From assembly GCF_900215205.1 (NCBI RefSeq), contig NZ_OBDY01000027.1, forward strand, positions 1 through 64,000: a DNA stretch of 64,000 bases, written 5' to 3'. Under the pieces are notes generated by a model that was given only the letters and a program-made list of their open reading frames with translations, searched no databases and was not told the origin of the DNA. Below are positions 7,820-16,170 of the stretch, in pieces. This stretch comes from Paractinoplanes atraurantiacus (GTDB lineage: Bacteria; Actinomycetota; Actinomycetes; Mycobacteriales; Micromonosporaceae). Position 1 is the first letter of the stretch; the number at the start of each line of letters is the position of its first letter. The translations under genes were made by a program, and so were the position numbers.

Positions 7820-8689
7820 ATGGCCATTCACACCGTCGACGTCAACGGCGTCGAGCAGCGATATCACGTCTACGGGCAGGGTGCGGCGATCGTCGTGGCG
7901 ATGCCCGGCGGCCCCGGCGTCTTCTGGGACTACCTGCGGATGCCCGCCCTCGAGGAGCACGTCCGGGTCGCGTACGTCGAGGCGCTGGGCACCGGCGAGT
8001 CGGGCCGGCTGCCGGCCCACCCCGACGGCTACACCCGCGAGCTCTACGCGACCGCCATCGACCGGATCGCCGACGACCTCGGCGCCGGCAAGGTCTTCCT
8101 GCTCGGGCACTCGTACGGCGGTTTCGTCGCCCAGTACTACGCGGCGACCCGCCCGCAGCGCCTGGCCGGCGTGATCCTCTACGACAGCGCCCCGGTCACC
8201 GGGGCCGAGCAGGGCGCCGAGGTGGCCCGTCAGGTCGAGCTGTTCGTCAAGCGCAACGAGGGCAACCCCGAGGTGCCGGCGGTGCTCCAGTCGCTGCAGG
8301 CGGTGGGCTCGATCACCGACGACGACCAGCTCACCCTGGCCCTGCGCGGACTGCTGCCGTCGTACCTGGCCGACTACTGGGGCCGCGAGGCCGAGTTCAA
8401 GCCGTTCCGCGAGCACATCCGGGTCAACTACATCTCGGGCCGCGACGCCGGCGGCCACGCCGAGCCGATCGACGACCGGGAGCTGCTGGCCGGCATCACC
8501 GTGCCCGCGCTGGTCATCGCCGGCCACTACGACATCATCTGCGGCGAGCGCTGGGCCCGCGAGATCCACGAGCTGATTCCGGGCTCGCGCCTGCTCATCC
8601 TCGAGCACAGCGGCCACCTGGGCAATGTCGAGGAGCCGGAGCGCTTCCAGGACAGCGTGCTGCGGTTCATCGCCGCCCAGCCGAGGTAG
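7820..8689 (+). CDS. Alpha/beta hydrolase, proline iminopeptidase-like
   Basis: A 289-residue alpha/beta hydrolase fold enzyme. Seen: the oxyanion-hole region MPGGPGVFWDYLRMP, the nucleophile elbow GHSYGG, a late Asp in VIAGHYDIICG and the catalytic His in EHSGHLGNVEEPERF. The PGGPG segment and general layout match peptidase family S33 (proline iminopeptidase) and related esterases; the substrate is not known. No signal peptide, so cytosolic. The ATG at 7820 gives the usual N-terminus (MAIHTVDVNG); a GTG at 7784 with GGAG upstream is the alternative. It may be co-transcribed with the sigma factor and ends at a strong hairpin shared with the convergent MarR gene. Confidence 0.85.
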   Translation: MAIHTVDVNGVEQRYHVYGQGAAIVVAMPGGPGVFWDYLRMPALEEHVRVAYVEALGTGESGRLPAHPDGYTRELYATAIDRIADDLGAGKVFLLGHSYGGFVAQYYAATRPQRLAGVILYDSAPVTGAEQGAEVARQVELFVKRNEGNPEVPAVLQSLQAVGSITDDDQLTLALRGLLPSYLADYWGREAEFKPFREHIRVNYISGRDAGGHAEPIDDRELLAGITVPALVIAGHYDIICGERWAREIHELIPGSRLLILEHSGHLGNVEEPERFQDSVLRFIAAQPR

Positions 8690-8693
8690 TGCG

Positions 8694-8724
8694 GAGCGCC
8701 GCCGGCCCGGCCGGCGGCGCGCTC
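8694..8724. terminator. Bidirectional hairpin terminator
   Basis: GCGCCGCCGGCC and its exact complement GGCCGGCGGCGC (8696-8707 and 8709-8720) flank a single C, with GAG/CTC continuing outside a one-base bulge. It lies in the 36-bp gap between two convergent genes and could stop transcription both ways. There is no U-run, as is usual in high-GC actinobacteria. Confidence 0.7.
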
Positions 8725-8725
8725 C

Positions 8726-9241
8726 TCACGCCACGCGCATGAAGGACGGCTTGCGGTCCGGCAGGTTGGCCAGGACGCGGGCAACGCTGGTCAGCGCCGG
8801 CAGGTCGCGGCGGTCGAGCTGGTCGAGGACGTGGCGGTGCACGCTGGCCGCGTACGCCCGGTCGCCGCGCCGCAGCCACTCGATGCCGGCCTCGGTCAGC
8901 ACCGCGTTCCAGCCGCGCCGGTCGTCCGGCACCTGTTCGCGGGTGACCAGGCCCTGCTGCTCGAGCTTTTCGACGATGCGGCTCATCCGGCTCAGCGACA
9001 GGAAGGCGGTCGCCGCCAGCTCGTTGATCCGCATCCGGCGGTCCGGCGCGTCACCCAGGCGGCGCAGCGTGATGTATTCGCTGAGGGTGCGGTTCTGCTC
9101 GCATTTGAGATCGGAGTCGAGGTTGCGCTGCACGGTCACCGCGGCGCTGAGGAAAGCGTCGAGGAACGCGATCTCCTCCGCCGACAGAGCCGGCGCCGCG
9201 GCCCTCGGTCCCTGGCGTTGCGGAAGCCAATTATCGGCCAT
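8726..9241 (-). CDS. MarR-family transcriptional regulator
   Basis: A 171-residue winged-helix regulator. The helix-turn-helix and wing read RMRINELAATAFLSLSRMSRIVEKLEQQGLVTRE followed by PDDRRGWNAVLTEAG, the standard MarR pattern including the conserved DxRR of the wing. Flanking helices form the dimer interface. The ATG at 9241 has AAAGGA about 9 nt upstream. It faces the TetR gene across a gap of about 80 bp, so both may share a control region. The ligand is unknown. MarR proteins of this type often sense aromatic compounds and repress their neighbours, here possibly the TetR/GMC pair or the hydrolase. Confidence 0.85.
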   Translation of the reverse strand: MADNWLPQRQGPRAAAPALSAEEIAFLDAFLSAAVTVQRNLDSDLKCEQNRTLSEYITLRRLGDAPDRRMRINELAATAFLSLSRMSRIVEKLEQQGLVTREQVPDDRRGWNAVLTEAGIEWLRRGDRAYAASVHRHVLDQLDRRDLPALTSVARVLANLPDRKPSFMRVA

Positions 9242-9321
9242 TGTCCCGGTCCTTTCATTTGCGCGAGTCACCCATACGACGGCGGCTTTCCCGTGCCGGT
9301 TCAGGAAACGGGGTTGTTAAG

Positions 9322-10023
9322 GTGCGGACCGTGGCATGGGACACGCGGGAGCGCATCATCCGGGCGGCCGGGCGGCTTCTGGCCGAGCAGGGACGCGACG
9401 CGGTGACGACCCGGTCGGTGGCGTCGGCCGCCGGCGTGCAGCCGCCGGCCATCTACCGGCTGTTCGGCGACAAGGACAGCCTGCTCGACGCCGTGGCCGT
9501 GCACGGCATGCGCGACTATCTGGCCGACAAGGGCGCGCTGGGCGAGACCGATGACCCGGTGCACGACCTGGCCCGCGCCTGGGATTTGCACATCCGGTTC
9601 GGCCTGGCCGAGCCCGCCTGCTACCTGCTCGCGTTCGGCGAGCCCCGCCCGGGCCGGGCCGGCTCCGCCCGCCGGGAGGCCATCGCCCGCCTGCGCCACC
9701 TGGTCGAGCGGATCGCGGCGGCCGGCCGGCTGCGCACCAGCGTCGAGCGGGCCACCGAGATGCTGCACAGCGGCGGCGTGGGCGTGGTCGTCTCTCAGCT
9801 CGCGATCGAGCCGGACGAGCGCGATCCCGGTGTGCCGCAGGCGATGTGGGAGACCGTGCGGGCCGCGATCGTCACCGGGCGTCCCGCCCGGACCGGCAAA
9901 ACGCTTTCGCAGTACGCCGGTGCGCTGCGCCAGGCGCTGCCCGGTGCCCCGGGCGGCGCTCTGACCGAGGCCGAGCGCCTTCTGCTCGTCGAGTGGCTGG
10001 GCCGTCTCTCCGACGCACGCTGA
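9322..10023 (+). CDS. TetR-family transcriptional regulator
   Basis: A 233-residue TetR repressor. The N-terminal DNA-binding domain is clear (ERIIRAAGRLLAEQGRDAVT, then SVASAAGVQPPAIYRLFGDKDSLLDAV); the C-terminal ligand domain is helical and unassigned. The start is uncertain: GTG 9322 follows a GGGG, and GTG 9331 is a further choice. The GMC oxidoreductase lies 115 bp downstream behind a perfect palindrome at 10106-10120, making that gene the likely target. Neighbouring MarR is divergent. Confidence 0.85.
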   Translation: MRTVAWDTRERIIRAAGRLLAEQGRDAVTTRSVASAAGVQPPAIYRLFGDKDSLLDAVAVHGMRDYLADKGALGETDDPVHDLARAWDLHIRFGLAEPACYLLAFGEPRPGRAGSARREAIARLRHLVERIAAAGRLRTSVERATEMLHSGGVGVVVSQLAIEPDERDPGVPQAMWETVRAAIVTGRPARTGKTLSQYAGALRQALPGAPGGALTEAERLLLVEWLGRLSDAR

Positions 10024-10105
10024 CCCCTGAGGGTTCACTCCCGTGACGTTGTCGGCGTCAGCGGCATTCGGCCGCCCTCGTCGCTAACGTCGATACCAGA
10101 TATAC

Positions 10106-10120
10106 GTTTCCAATGGAAAC
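10106..10120. promoter_or_regulatory. Palindromic operator before the GMC oxidoreductase
   Basis: GTTTCCAATGGAAAC is a perfect inverted repeat of 7-bp arms around one base, 17 bp before the ATG of the GMC gene. Size and symmetry fit a TetR- or MarR-type operator; genes for both regulators lie just upstream. Confidence 0.6.
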
Positions 10121-10137
10121 AACACTGGGGAGGCGAC

Positions 10138-11646
10138 ATGAACACCTACGACGTGGTCCTGGTCGGCGGCGGAACGGCCGGTTCCGTCCTCGCGGCCCGG
10201 TTGTCCGAGCGCGACGACCTGCGCGTGCTGCTGCTGGAGGCGGGCGACGGCGTGCCGCTGCCGGCCATGTCCGACCCGCCGGCCTGGCCCACCCTGGTGC
10301 GCACCGTCGCCAACTGGGGCGAGCTGATCGTGCCGCAGGGCGCCGTGGGCGCGGTCACCCCGCTGCCGCGCGGCAAGGGCCTGGGCGGCGGCTCGTCCAT
10401 CAACGCGATGCTGTTCACCCGCGGCCACCACACCAGCTACGAGCGCTGGGTGCAGGCGGGCGCCAAGAACTGGGGCTACTACGACCTGCTGCCCTACTTC
10501 AAGCGCAGCGAGAACGCGCCCGGCCGCGACCCGGTGCTGCGCGGCCGCGGCGGTCCGCTCACCGTGGCGCCGCCCGACCCGGTCAACCCGGTGCTGGCGG
10601 CCGCGCTCGGCGCCGCCGTCGAGGCCGGCCAGCGCCGCGCCGGCGACATCAGCGGCGGCCTCGAGGAGGGCTTCGCCCCGGTCGACGTGAACATTGTGGA
10701 CGGACGCCGGCAGAGCGCCGCCGACGCCTACCTGAACCCGGTGCGCGAGCGCCCCAACCTGACCGTCGTCACCGGCGCGCTGGCCCACCGCCTCGTCATC
10801 GACAACGGCCGCTGCACCGGCGTCGTCTACAGCGCCGGCTCCGAGGTGGTGACGGTCTCGGCCGGCGAGGTGATCCTGACCGCCGGCACCATCGGCTCGG
10901 CCCAGCTGATGATGCTCAGCGGCCTCGGCCCCGCCGCCCACCTGCGCGAGCACGGCATCGAGGTGGTGGCCGACCTGCCCGGCGTGGGCTCCGGCCTGCA
11001 GGACCACCCGATCGCCAACGTGGTCTACCGCTCGTCGCGCCCGGTGCCCACCCCGCGCCACAACCACGGCGAGGTCATCGGCCTGGTCCGCAGCCGGGCC
11101 GATCTGCCCGGCCCCGACCTCCAGCTCATCTTCGTCGACCTGCCCCGGCCGGTGAACGGCCACGCCGGCCCCGATCAGGGCTACACGATCGGCGTCTCGT
11201 TGATGATGCCGCACAGCCGGGGCACCGTGCGGCTGGCCGGCGCCGCGCCCGGCAGCCACCCGCTGCTCGACCCGAACTACTACGGCGACCCGCGCGACCT
11301 CGACGCCGTCGTCGCCGGGATACGCCTGGCCCGCCGGATCGGGCGCGGCGCCGCGCTCGACGACTGGCGCGACACCGAGGTGATCCCCGGCCCGGCCACC
11401 GACGACGAGGACGCGCTGCGGGACTACGCCCGGCGGGCGGTCGCGTCCTACTGCCATCCGGTCGGCACCCTCGCCATGGGCGACGGCCCGGCCGCGGTGG
11501 TCGACACCGGCCTGCGCGTGCGTGGCTTCGCCGGGCTGTGGGTGGCCGACGCGTCGGTCATGCCGGCCATCCCGTCGGGCAACACCAACGCCACCGTCTA
11601 CGCGATCGCCGAGCGGGCGGCCGAGCTGCTCCTCGACGGTCGCTGA
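10138..11646 (+). CDS. GMC-family FAD oxidoreductase
   Basis: A 502-residue flavoenzyme of the glucose-methanol-choline family. Seen: N-terminal FAD loop VVLVGGGTAGSVLAARLSE, the GMC signature GKGLGGGSSINAMLFTRG, a second FAD segment GEVILTAGTIGSAQLMMLSG, and the C-terminal catalytic block with YCHPVGTLAMG (catalytic His) and SGNTNATVYAIAERA (Asn/FAD). It oxidises an alcohol, aldehyde or choline-like substrate; the actual one is unknown. No signal peptide. A strong GGGGAGG precedes the ATG. The upstream TetR and the palindrome suggest ligand-induced expression. The last 49 bp overlap the 3' end of the convergent SARP gene. Confidence 0.88.
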   Translation: MNTYDVVLVGGGTAGSVLAARLSERDDLRVLLLEAGDGVPLPAMSDPPAWPTLVRTVANWGELIVPQGAVGAVTPLPRGKGLGGGSSINAMLFTRGHHTSYERWVQAGAKNWGYYDLLPYFKRSENAPGRDPVLRGRGGPLTVAPPDPVNPVLAAALGAAVEAGQRRAGDISGGLEEGFAPVDVNIVDGRRQSAADAYLNPVRERPNLTVVTGALAHRLVIDNGRCTGVVYSAGSEVVTVSAGEVILTAGTIGSAQLMMLSGLGPAAHLREHGIEVVADLPGVGSGLQDHPIANVVYRSSRPVPTPRHNHGEVIGLVRSRADLPGPDLQLIFVDLPRPVNGHAGPDQGYTIGVSLMMPHSRGTVRLAGAAPGSHPLLDPNYYGDPRDLDAVVAGIRLARRIGRGAALDDWRDTEVIPGPATDDEDALRDYARRAVASYCHPVGTLAMGDGPAAVVDTGLRVRGFAGLWVADASVMPAIPSGNTNATVYAIAERAAELLLDGR

Positions 11647-13511
11647 TCGACCCAGCCCAGGTGTTCGTAGAGCCGGGACGCGGCCGCGTCTCGGCTCTGC
11701 TGTGCGTCCTCGGTCTCGCTCAGGCCGGCCGCGTACGCGCGCAGCAGGTCGTGCAGCTGGTGGCGCCCGCCGCGCACCTGGGTCAGCATCTGCTGGGCCA
11801 GCTCGGCCAGCAGCGACCGGGCGGTCCGCTCGTCGGTGCCGGCGAGCGCGGCGGCCACGTCCACGGTGACCTCCGGGCCCGGATAGAGCGGCAGCAGCCG
11901 GAACAGGGCCGCCGCGGCGGGGGAGAGGGCCCGGTAGGACCACGAGAAGATGGCGGCCAGGTTGCCCTCGAAGCCGTCGAGGCGTTCCGGGCCGACGGCC
12001 AGGTCGGCCGCGATCTCGGTGAGCGGGGTGTCCGGCCGGGCCATCGCGCGGGCCGCCACCATGGCCAGGGCCAGCGGATGCCGGGCGCAGCGCTCGATCA
12101 GGGCCTGCACCGCTGTCGGCTCGGCGTCGACCCGGGCCCGGCCGAGGCGGCTGACCAGATTTTCCCGGGCCTCGGCGGTCGACGGCAGCTCGATCGGCAG
12201 CGGGTGGGCGCCGGCGGTGATCAGATCGGTGATCCGGGCCCGGCTGGTCAGCAGCACCAGGCTGCCCGGCGTGCCCGGCAGCAGGTGGCGCACCTGCTCG
12301 AAGTCGCGGACGTTGTCGAACACCAGCAGCATCCGGCGCCCGGCCAGCAGGCTGCGGAAAAGCCCGGCCGCGGCCTGGAGCTCGGCGGGCTGGTCGTCAC
12401 CGCGTACACCCAAGGAGCTCAAGAGGCCCCGCAAGGCCTCGGCCGGAGTCATCGGGCCCTCCGTGGCGAAGCCGCGGAGATCGACGTAGAGCTGTCCGTC
12501 CGGATAGGACGGTGCGAGCCGGTGCGCGAGATGGACCGCGAAGGTGGTCTTGCCGACGCCGGGCATGCCGTCGAAGGCCAGGGCCACTGTCGGACGGCCC
12601 TGGCGGCGGTCGTCGGCCAGAATCGCCTCGGCCCGGGCGAGCACGTCGGCCCGGCCGGTGTAGTAGGGATGGTCGCCCGGCAACTGAGCGGGCACGAAGG
12701 CGCGCGGTGCCGGCGGCAGATCGTCCGGTGCCGGCGCGGCGGTGGATTGCTGGCGCAGCACGCGGTCACGGGCGTCGCGGAGCTCGGGACCGGGGTCGAG
12801 GCCCAGCTCGTCGGAGAGGCGGCGGCGGATCTCCTGGAAGGCGTCGAGGGCCTCGGCCTGACGGCCCTCAGCGGCCAGGGCCAGCATCACGCGGGTCTGC
12901 AGCGCCTCGTCGAACGGCCGCCACCCGCCGACGCGCCGCAGCGTGGGCAGGATCAGCTGGGCGTAGCCGGCGCGCAGGGCCACGTCACCCGCTTCGCGGA
13001 CGGTCTGCGCCAGCTCCGCCTCGAGGGCGATGAAAGCCGGATGGGTACGGGAGACCGGCTCCAGCCCGGCCGCCGGCGGGCCCTGCCACAGCGACAGCGC
13101 CTCGGCGTAGTGATGCACCGCCTCGGCCTCGCCCGCCGCCTGCCGCGCGCGCCGCACGAGGGCCCGGAAGCGCAGCAGGTCGAGGGCGTCCTCGTCGACT
13201 TCGAGCCGGTAGCCGGCCGAATGCCGCACCAGGTGCTCGCCGACCGCCCGCACCGGCAGGTTGGGCTCGATCAGCCGGCGCAGCGTGCCGACCGCGCGGT
13301 GGATGCTGTTGACCGCGCTGACCGGCGGGTCGTCGCCCCAGATGGCGTCGACCAGCTCGCCCAGGCCGACCACCGTGCCGGCCCGGGCGAGCAGCAGCGC
13401 CAGCAGCAACCGCTGCTGGCGCCCGCCGAGCTCGAGGTCCACCGTGCCGTTGCGGACCCGCACCGGGCCCAGAACGCTGAACCGTAAAGTCGTCGCAGCC
13501 ACGTTCGCCAT
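11598..13511 (-). CDS. SARP/AfsR-type regulator lacking the TPR region
   Basis: A 637-residue regulator: OmpR-like DNA-binding domain (about 8-100, LRFSVLGPVRVRNG), transcriptional activation domain (about 105-250) and a STAND/NB-ARC ATPase (Walker A GMPGVGKTT, LLVFDNVRDFEQV). It ends soon after the winged-helix part of the ATPase module (LHDLLRAYAAGL...RLYEHLG), where AfsR proteins normally continue for 250 or more residues of TPR helices. The final 15 or so codons are antisense to the end of the GMC gene, so the protein looks cut by the neighbouring gene. The ATG at 13511 opens the conserved domain. The secreted hydrolase 50 bp upstream is probably in the same transcript. Confidence 0.82.
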   Translation of the reverse strand: MANVAATTLRFSVLGPVRVRNGTVDLELGGRQQRLLLALLLARAGTVVGLGELVDAIWGDDPPVSAVNSIHRAVGTLRRLIEPNLPVRAVGEHLVRHSAGYRLEVDEDALDLLRFRALVRRARQAAGEAEAVHHYAEALSLWQGPPAAGLEPVSRTHPAFIALEAELAQTVREAGDVALRAGYAQLILPTLRRVGGWRPFDEALQTRVMLALAAEGRQAEALDAFQEIRRRLSDELGLDPGPELRDARDRVLRQQSTAAPAPDDLPPAPRAFVPAQLPGDHPYYTGRADVLARAEAILADDRRQGRPTVALAFDGMPGVGKTTFAVHLAHRLAPSYPDGQLYVDLRGFATEGPMTPAEALRGLLSSLGVRGDDQPAELQAAAGLFRSLLAGRRMLLVFDNVRDFEQVRHLLPGTPGSLVLLTSRARITDLITAGAHPLPIELPSTAEARENLVSRLGRARVDAEPTAVQALIERCARHPLALAMVAARAMARPDTPLTEIAADLAVGPERLDGFEGNLAAIFSWSYRALSPAAAALFRLLPLYPGPEVTVDVAAALAGTDERTARSLLAELAQQMLTQVRGGRHQLHDLLRAYAAGLSETEDAQQSRDAAASRLYEHLGWVDQRPSRSSSAARSAIA

Positions 13512-13561
13512 TGAACCCCGGCTTGGCCTGACCAACCGGTTCAGGTGGTCTTTCTCCTTAT

Positions 13562-14368
13562 TTACCGTACGGTCTCGCGCGCGGCCTTCTCGATGAACGA
13601 GGCCGTGGTGCCGGGGTGCGAGACGAAGACCGAGTGCGAGGCGCCCTTGACCGTCTCGACCTTGGCGCCGGCCCGCTTGGCCATCCACTGCTGGGCGGCC
13701 GGCGGGATGTTCCTGTCGGCGCCGCTGATCAGGTCATAGCTCGGGATGCTCTGCCAGGCCTGGGCGCCGGCGGCGTCCTCGGCCAGCGCGGCCTGGTCGA
13801 TCGGGCGCTGCGAGACCGCGGACAGCTTGGCCTCGGAGAGCGGCACGTCGGCCGCGAACTGCTGCGGGTACTTGGCCTGGTCGATGTAGAGGTCGACGTG
13901 GCCGCCGGGCAGCGCGACCGACTTGAGGGTGTCGCCGAGGGTGCTGCCCGGGAACTTGCCGGACAGGTCGGCCGCGCTCTCGCCGGCCTTGGGCAGGAAC
14001 GCCGCCACGTAGACGAGCGCCTTGACGTCCTTGTCGCCGGCCGCCGCCTTGGAGATCACGCTGCCGCCGTACGAGTGACCGACCAGCACGATCGGGCCGT
14101 CGATGCTGTCGAGCAGGGCGCGCACGGCGACGGCGTCGGAGGCGACGCCGCGCAGCGGGTTGGCCGCCGAGACGACCGGGTAGCCGTCCTTGCGCAGCCG
14201 CTGCACGACCGCGTTCCAGCCGCTCGAGTCGGCGAACGCGCCGTGGACGAGCACGACGGTCGGCTTCTTGGCGGTGTGGTGGTTGCCGCCGGCGTAGGCG
14301 GCGGTGCCGGTGAGGCCCGCGGCGAAGACCGCGCCGGCGCCGACGAGGCTGAGGACCTTCTTGTTCAT
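13562..14368 (-). CDS. Secreted alpha/beta hydrolase
   Basis: A 268-residue exported hydrolase. Residues 1-26 form a Sec signal peptide (MNKKVLSLVGAGAVFAAGL, cleavage after AYA). The mature enzyme shows VVLVHGAFADSSGWN, the nucleophile elbow GHSYGG, and the catalytic His near the end in KGASHSVFVSHP. This matches the EstC/RsbQ-like group of small esterases often annotated as alpha/beta fold hydrolases; the substrate is unknown. AAGGAG lies 7 nt before the ATG at 14368. It is divergent from the acetyltransferase and lies just upstream of the truncated SARP. Confidence 0.88.
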   Translation of the reverse strand: MNKKVLSLVGAGAVFAAGLTGTAAYAGGNHHTAKKPTVVLVHGAFADSSGWNAVVQRLRKDGYPVVSAANPLRGVASDAVAVRALLDSIDGPIVLVGHSYGGSVISKAAAGDKDVKALVYVAAFLPKAGESAADLSGKFPGSTLGDTLKSVALPGGHVDLYIDQAKYPQQFAADVPLSEAKLSAVSQRPIDQAALAEDAAGAQAWQSIPSYDLISGADRNIPPAAQQWMAKRAGAKVETVKGASHSVFVSHPGTTASFIEKAARETVR

Positions 14369-14445
14369 CGCCTTCTCCTTCAGTGCTCACTGTGTTCCGG
14401 CCTGAAGCTAGGAATCGCCAGTGGACAGCGAGTGGCGAAAGAGTG

Positions 14446-14504
14446 CGTGGCCACGGCCACGTGTGCCCGCCCCCACATTCCGCGCAAGCGGACTCACAAG
14501 TCCG
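14446..14504. promoter_or_regulatory. Divergent control region with two inverted repeats
   Basis: In the 177-bp gap between the secreted hydrolase and the acetyltransferase are CGTGGCC-AC-GGCCACG (14446-14461, perfect 7-bp arms) and CGGACT-CACA-AGTCCG (14489-14504, perfect 6-bp arms with a tetraloop). The first looks like an operator, the second like a small hairpin in the acetyltransferase leader. No regulator can be assigned. Confidence 0.4.
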
Positions 14505-14545
14505 GTTACCGTTGCCGCCGTTGTCACCTCCGAAGGGACCTCGGC

Positions 14546-15238
14546 ATGACCTCCATTCCGGACAACCTGGTCTGGGCCGCCCTCACGGGGCCGCAACGGG
14601 CGCACGCGGAGATCCGCGGCGGCGCCGCCCGCTACCTTTCCGGCTACTCGCCGCTGGCCGCGGTGCGCGACTGGGACGACGAGCGGGCGTGGGACGACCT
14701 CGCGGCGCTCGCCGGCCCGGGAATCGTCACGCTGGCCGGTGTCGGCGCCCGCGTCCCCGCCGGCTGGGAGCTGCTCGGCAGCGGCGACGGCTATCAGATG
14801 ACGGCGCGCGACGTCGCCGCCGGAAGCCTCGACGGGGTCGAACGGCTCGGGCCCGGCGACGTGCCGGAGATGCTCGACCTCGTGGAGCGCACCAAACCCG
14901 GGCCGCTCGCCCCGCGCGCGGTCGAACTGGGCACGTTCCTGGGGGTCCGGCGCGGCGGCAAGCTCGCCGCGATGGCGGGGGAGCGGATCCGGGTACCGGG
15001 CTGGACCGAGATCGGCACGGTGTGCACCGACGACTCGTACCGGGGTCAGGGGCTGGCCGGCACGCTCGTGCGCGCGCTGACCGGGGTCGTCCGCGGCCGC
15101 GGCGACGAGGTGTTCCTGCACGTCAACCAGGGCAACACCGGGGCTTTGCGGTTGTACGAGAAGCTCGGCTTCCTGACCCGCGCGACCACCGGGTTCCTGG
15201 CCGCCCGCGTACCGGGAGATCGGCGTGAGTCAGACTGA
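14546..15238 (+). CDS. GNAT-family N-acetyltransferase
   Basis: A 230-residue acetyltransferase of the FR47-like GNAT type. The N-terminal half is a poorly conserved alpha/beta domain; the C-terminal half has the acetyl-CoA binding motif A (GTVCTDDSYRGQGLAGTLVRA) and motif B (VNQGNTGALRLYEKLGF). The acceptor is unknown. AAGGGA lies about 8 nt before the ATG at 14546. The stop overlaps the TetR start by 14 bp, so the pair is translated from one message. Confidence 0.85.
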   Translation: MTSIPDNLVWAALTGPQRAHAEIRGGAARYLSGYSPLAAVRDWDDERAWDDLAALAGPGIVTLAGVGARVPAGWELLGSGDGYQMTARDVAAGSLDGVERLGPGDVPEMLDLVERTKPGPLAPRAVELGTFLGVRRGGKLAAMAGERIRVPGWTEIGTVCTDDSYRGQGLAGTLVRALTGVVRGRGDEVFLHVNQGNTGALRLYEKLGFLTRATTGFLAARVPGDRRESD

Positions 15239-15782
15239 GGGCGTGCATGGGGGCCGTCGCAAGGACGCCGTTCGCAACCACGAGCGGGTCCTCGCCGCGG
15301 CCCGGGAGCTCTTCACCGAGCAGGGCCTCGGGGTGACCGTGCCCCAGGTGGCCGAGCGGGCCGGCGTCGGGAAAGCGACCGTCTACCGCAGCTACCCGGC
15401 CAAGCAGGACCTGATCGTGGCGGTCGCCCGCGAGCAGTTCCAGCAGTTGGCGGCGCGCACCGAGGCCGCGCTTCAGGGCGAGGACGCGTACGCCCAATTG
15501 TGCCTTTATGTTCCTGACCTGTTCGCCGCCCTGGCCGCCGATCGCGTCTTGGGCGACGCGCTCTTCGACGGCCGCATCCTCCCCGCCACGATGATCCTGG
15601 CCCAGGTCGGTGAGCTGCTCGAACGGGCCGCCGAGGACGGCCCGATCCGCCCCGGCGCCACCGAGGCCGACGTCCGGGTCATGCTGTGCGGCCCCGTTCG
15701 CCAGCTGATCGTGCTCGGCGAGCAGGACCCGGCGGTCTGGCAGCGCTACGCCGAGATGGTCCTGAACGCCTTCCGGGTCTGA
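15225..15782 (+). CDS. TetR-family transcriptional regulator
   Basis: A 185-residue TetR protein. The DNA-binding domain is VLAARELF...TVPQVAERAGVGKATVYRSYPAKQDLIVAV. The C-terminal domain is of the SBD/TetR_C_33-like kind, with FAALAADRVLGDALFDGR and a final MLNAFRV-type helix. The GTG at 15225 lies inside the end of the acetyltransferase gene with GGGAG 8 nt upstream. It probably controls its own operon. A short inverted repeat (GTCTGA/TCAGAC, 15777-15799) spans its stop codon. Confidence 0.85.
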   Translation: MSQTEGVHGGRRKDAVRNHERVLAAARELFTEQGLGVTVPQVAERAGVGKATVYRSYPAKQDLIVAVAREQFQQLAARTEAALQGEDAYAQLCLYVPDLFAALAADRVLGDALFDGRILPATMILAQVGELLERAAEDGPIRPGATEADVRVMLCGPVRQLIVLGEQDPAVWQRYAEMVLNAFRV

Positions 15783-15830
15783 GCTGTCGTTTTTCAGACG
15801 TCGCCCTAGGTAGATCTCCGGATCCGCGAG

Positions 15831-15872
15831 GTGGCATCGAGGGTTCACTCTGAGTACCTCAGCAGATGCCAC
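15831..15872. promoter_or_regulatory. Leader hairpin before the 86-residue gene
   Basis: GTGGCATC (15831-15838) pairs exactly with GATGCCAC (15865-15872); inside, GAGG pairs with CCTC (15857-15860), leaving a four-base bulge and a 14-nt loop. It lies between the TetR stop and the next start codon and could be a terminator, an attenuator or an operator. Confidence 0.45.
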
Positions 15873-15891
15873 TCCGTTAGGGATGATCGAC

Positions 15892-16152
15892 ATGCGAAGC
15901 CAATTGCTCGCCGCCCGGGCCGCCGCCCTGTTCTCCAGCGACCTGCCGTCCGGCACCCGCCCCACCCCGGGCGCGGTGGACGCCGCCATCGCCCGCGCGG
16001 TCCGCACGCGCGGCACGCGTGGCTGCGTCGCCGACCTCGCCGCCGCCTACGGCGACTACCCCGAGAACGCGGCCACGCGCATGCGCTGGGCGCGCGGCGT
16101 CGTCGTCACCGTCTACGAACCCGCACCGGCCCGGGAGGCGGTCGCGGCCTGA
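15892..16152 (+). CDS. Small conserved hypothetical protein
   Basis: An 86-residue, Ala/Arg-rich helical protein starting MRSQLLAARAAALFSSDLPSG. It has a central motif GTRGCVADLAAAYGDYPENAATRMRWAR that I associate with short hypothetical proteins common in Micromonosporaceae genomes. No signal peptide or membrane segment. AGGGA lies 8 nt before the ATG at 15892; an in-frame ATG at 15883 is less well placed. Function unknown; the helical region around AAIARAVRTRG could bind nucleic acid, but that is a guess. Confidence 0.6.
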   Translation: MRSQLLAARAAALFSSDLPSGTRPTPGAVDAAIARAVRTRGTRGCVADLAAAYGDYPENAATRMRWARGVVVTVYEPAPAREAVAA

Positions 16153-16170
16153 TCGGCTACGGTTGCGGCC

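Noticed and set aside
10113..13487. 1124-codon open frame on the plus strand
   Set aside because: It is the +1 shadow of the GMC gene and then antisense to the SARP gene; composition is Arg/Gly/Pro-rich low complexity with no domain.
4098..13511. Two SARP regulators as proof of a biosynthetic gene cluster
   Set aside because: No polyketide, peptide or terpene synthase is in the window; the regulators alone do not show a cluster.
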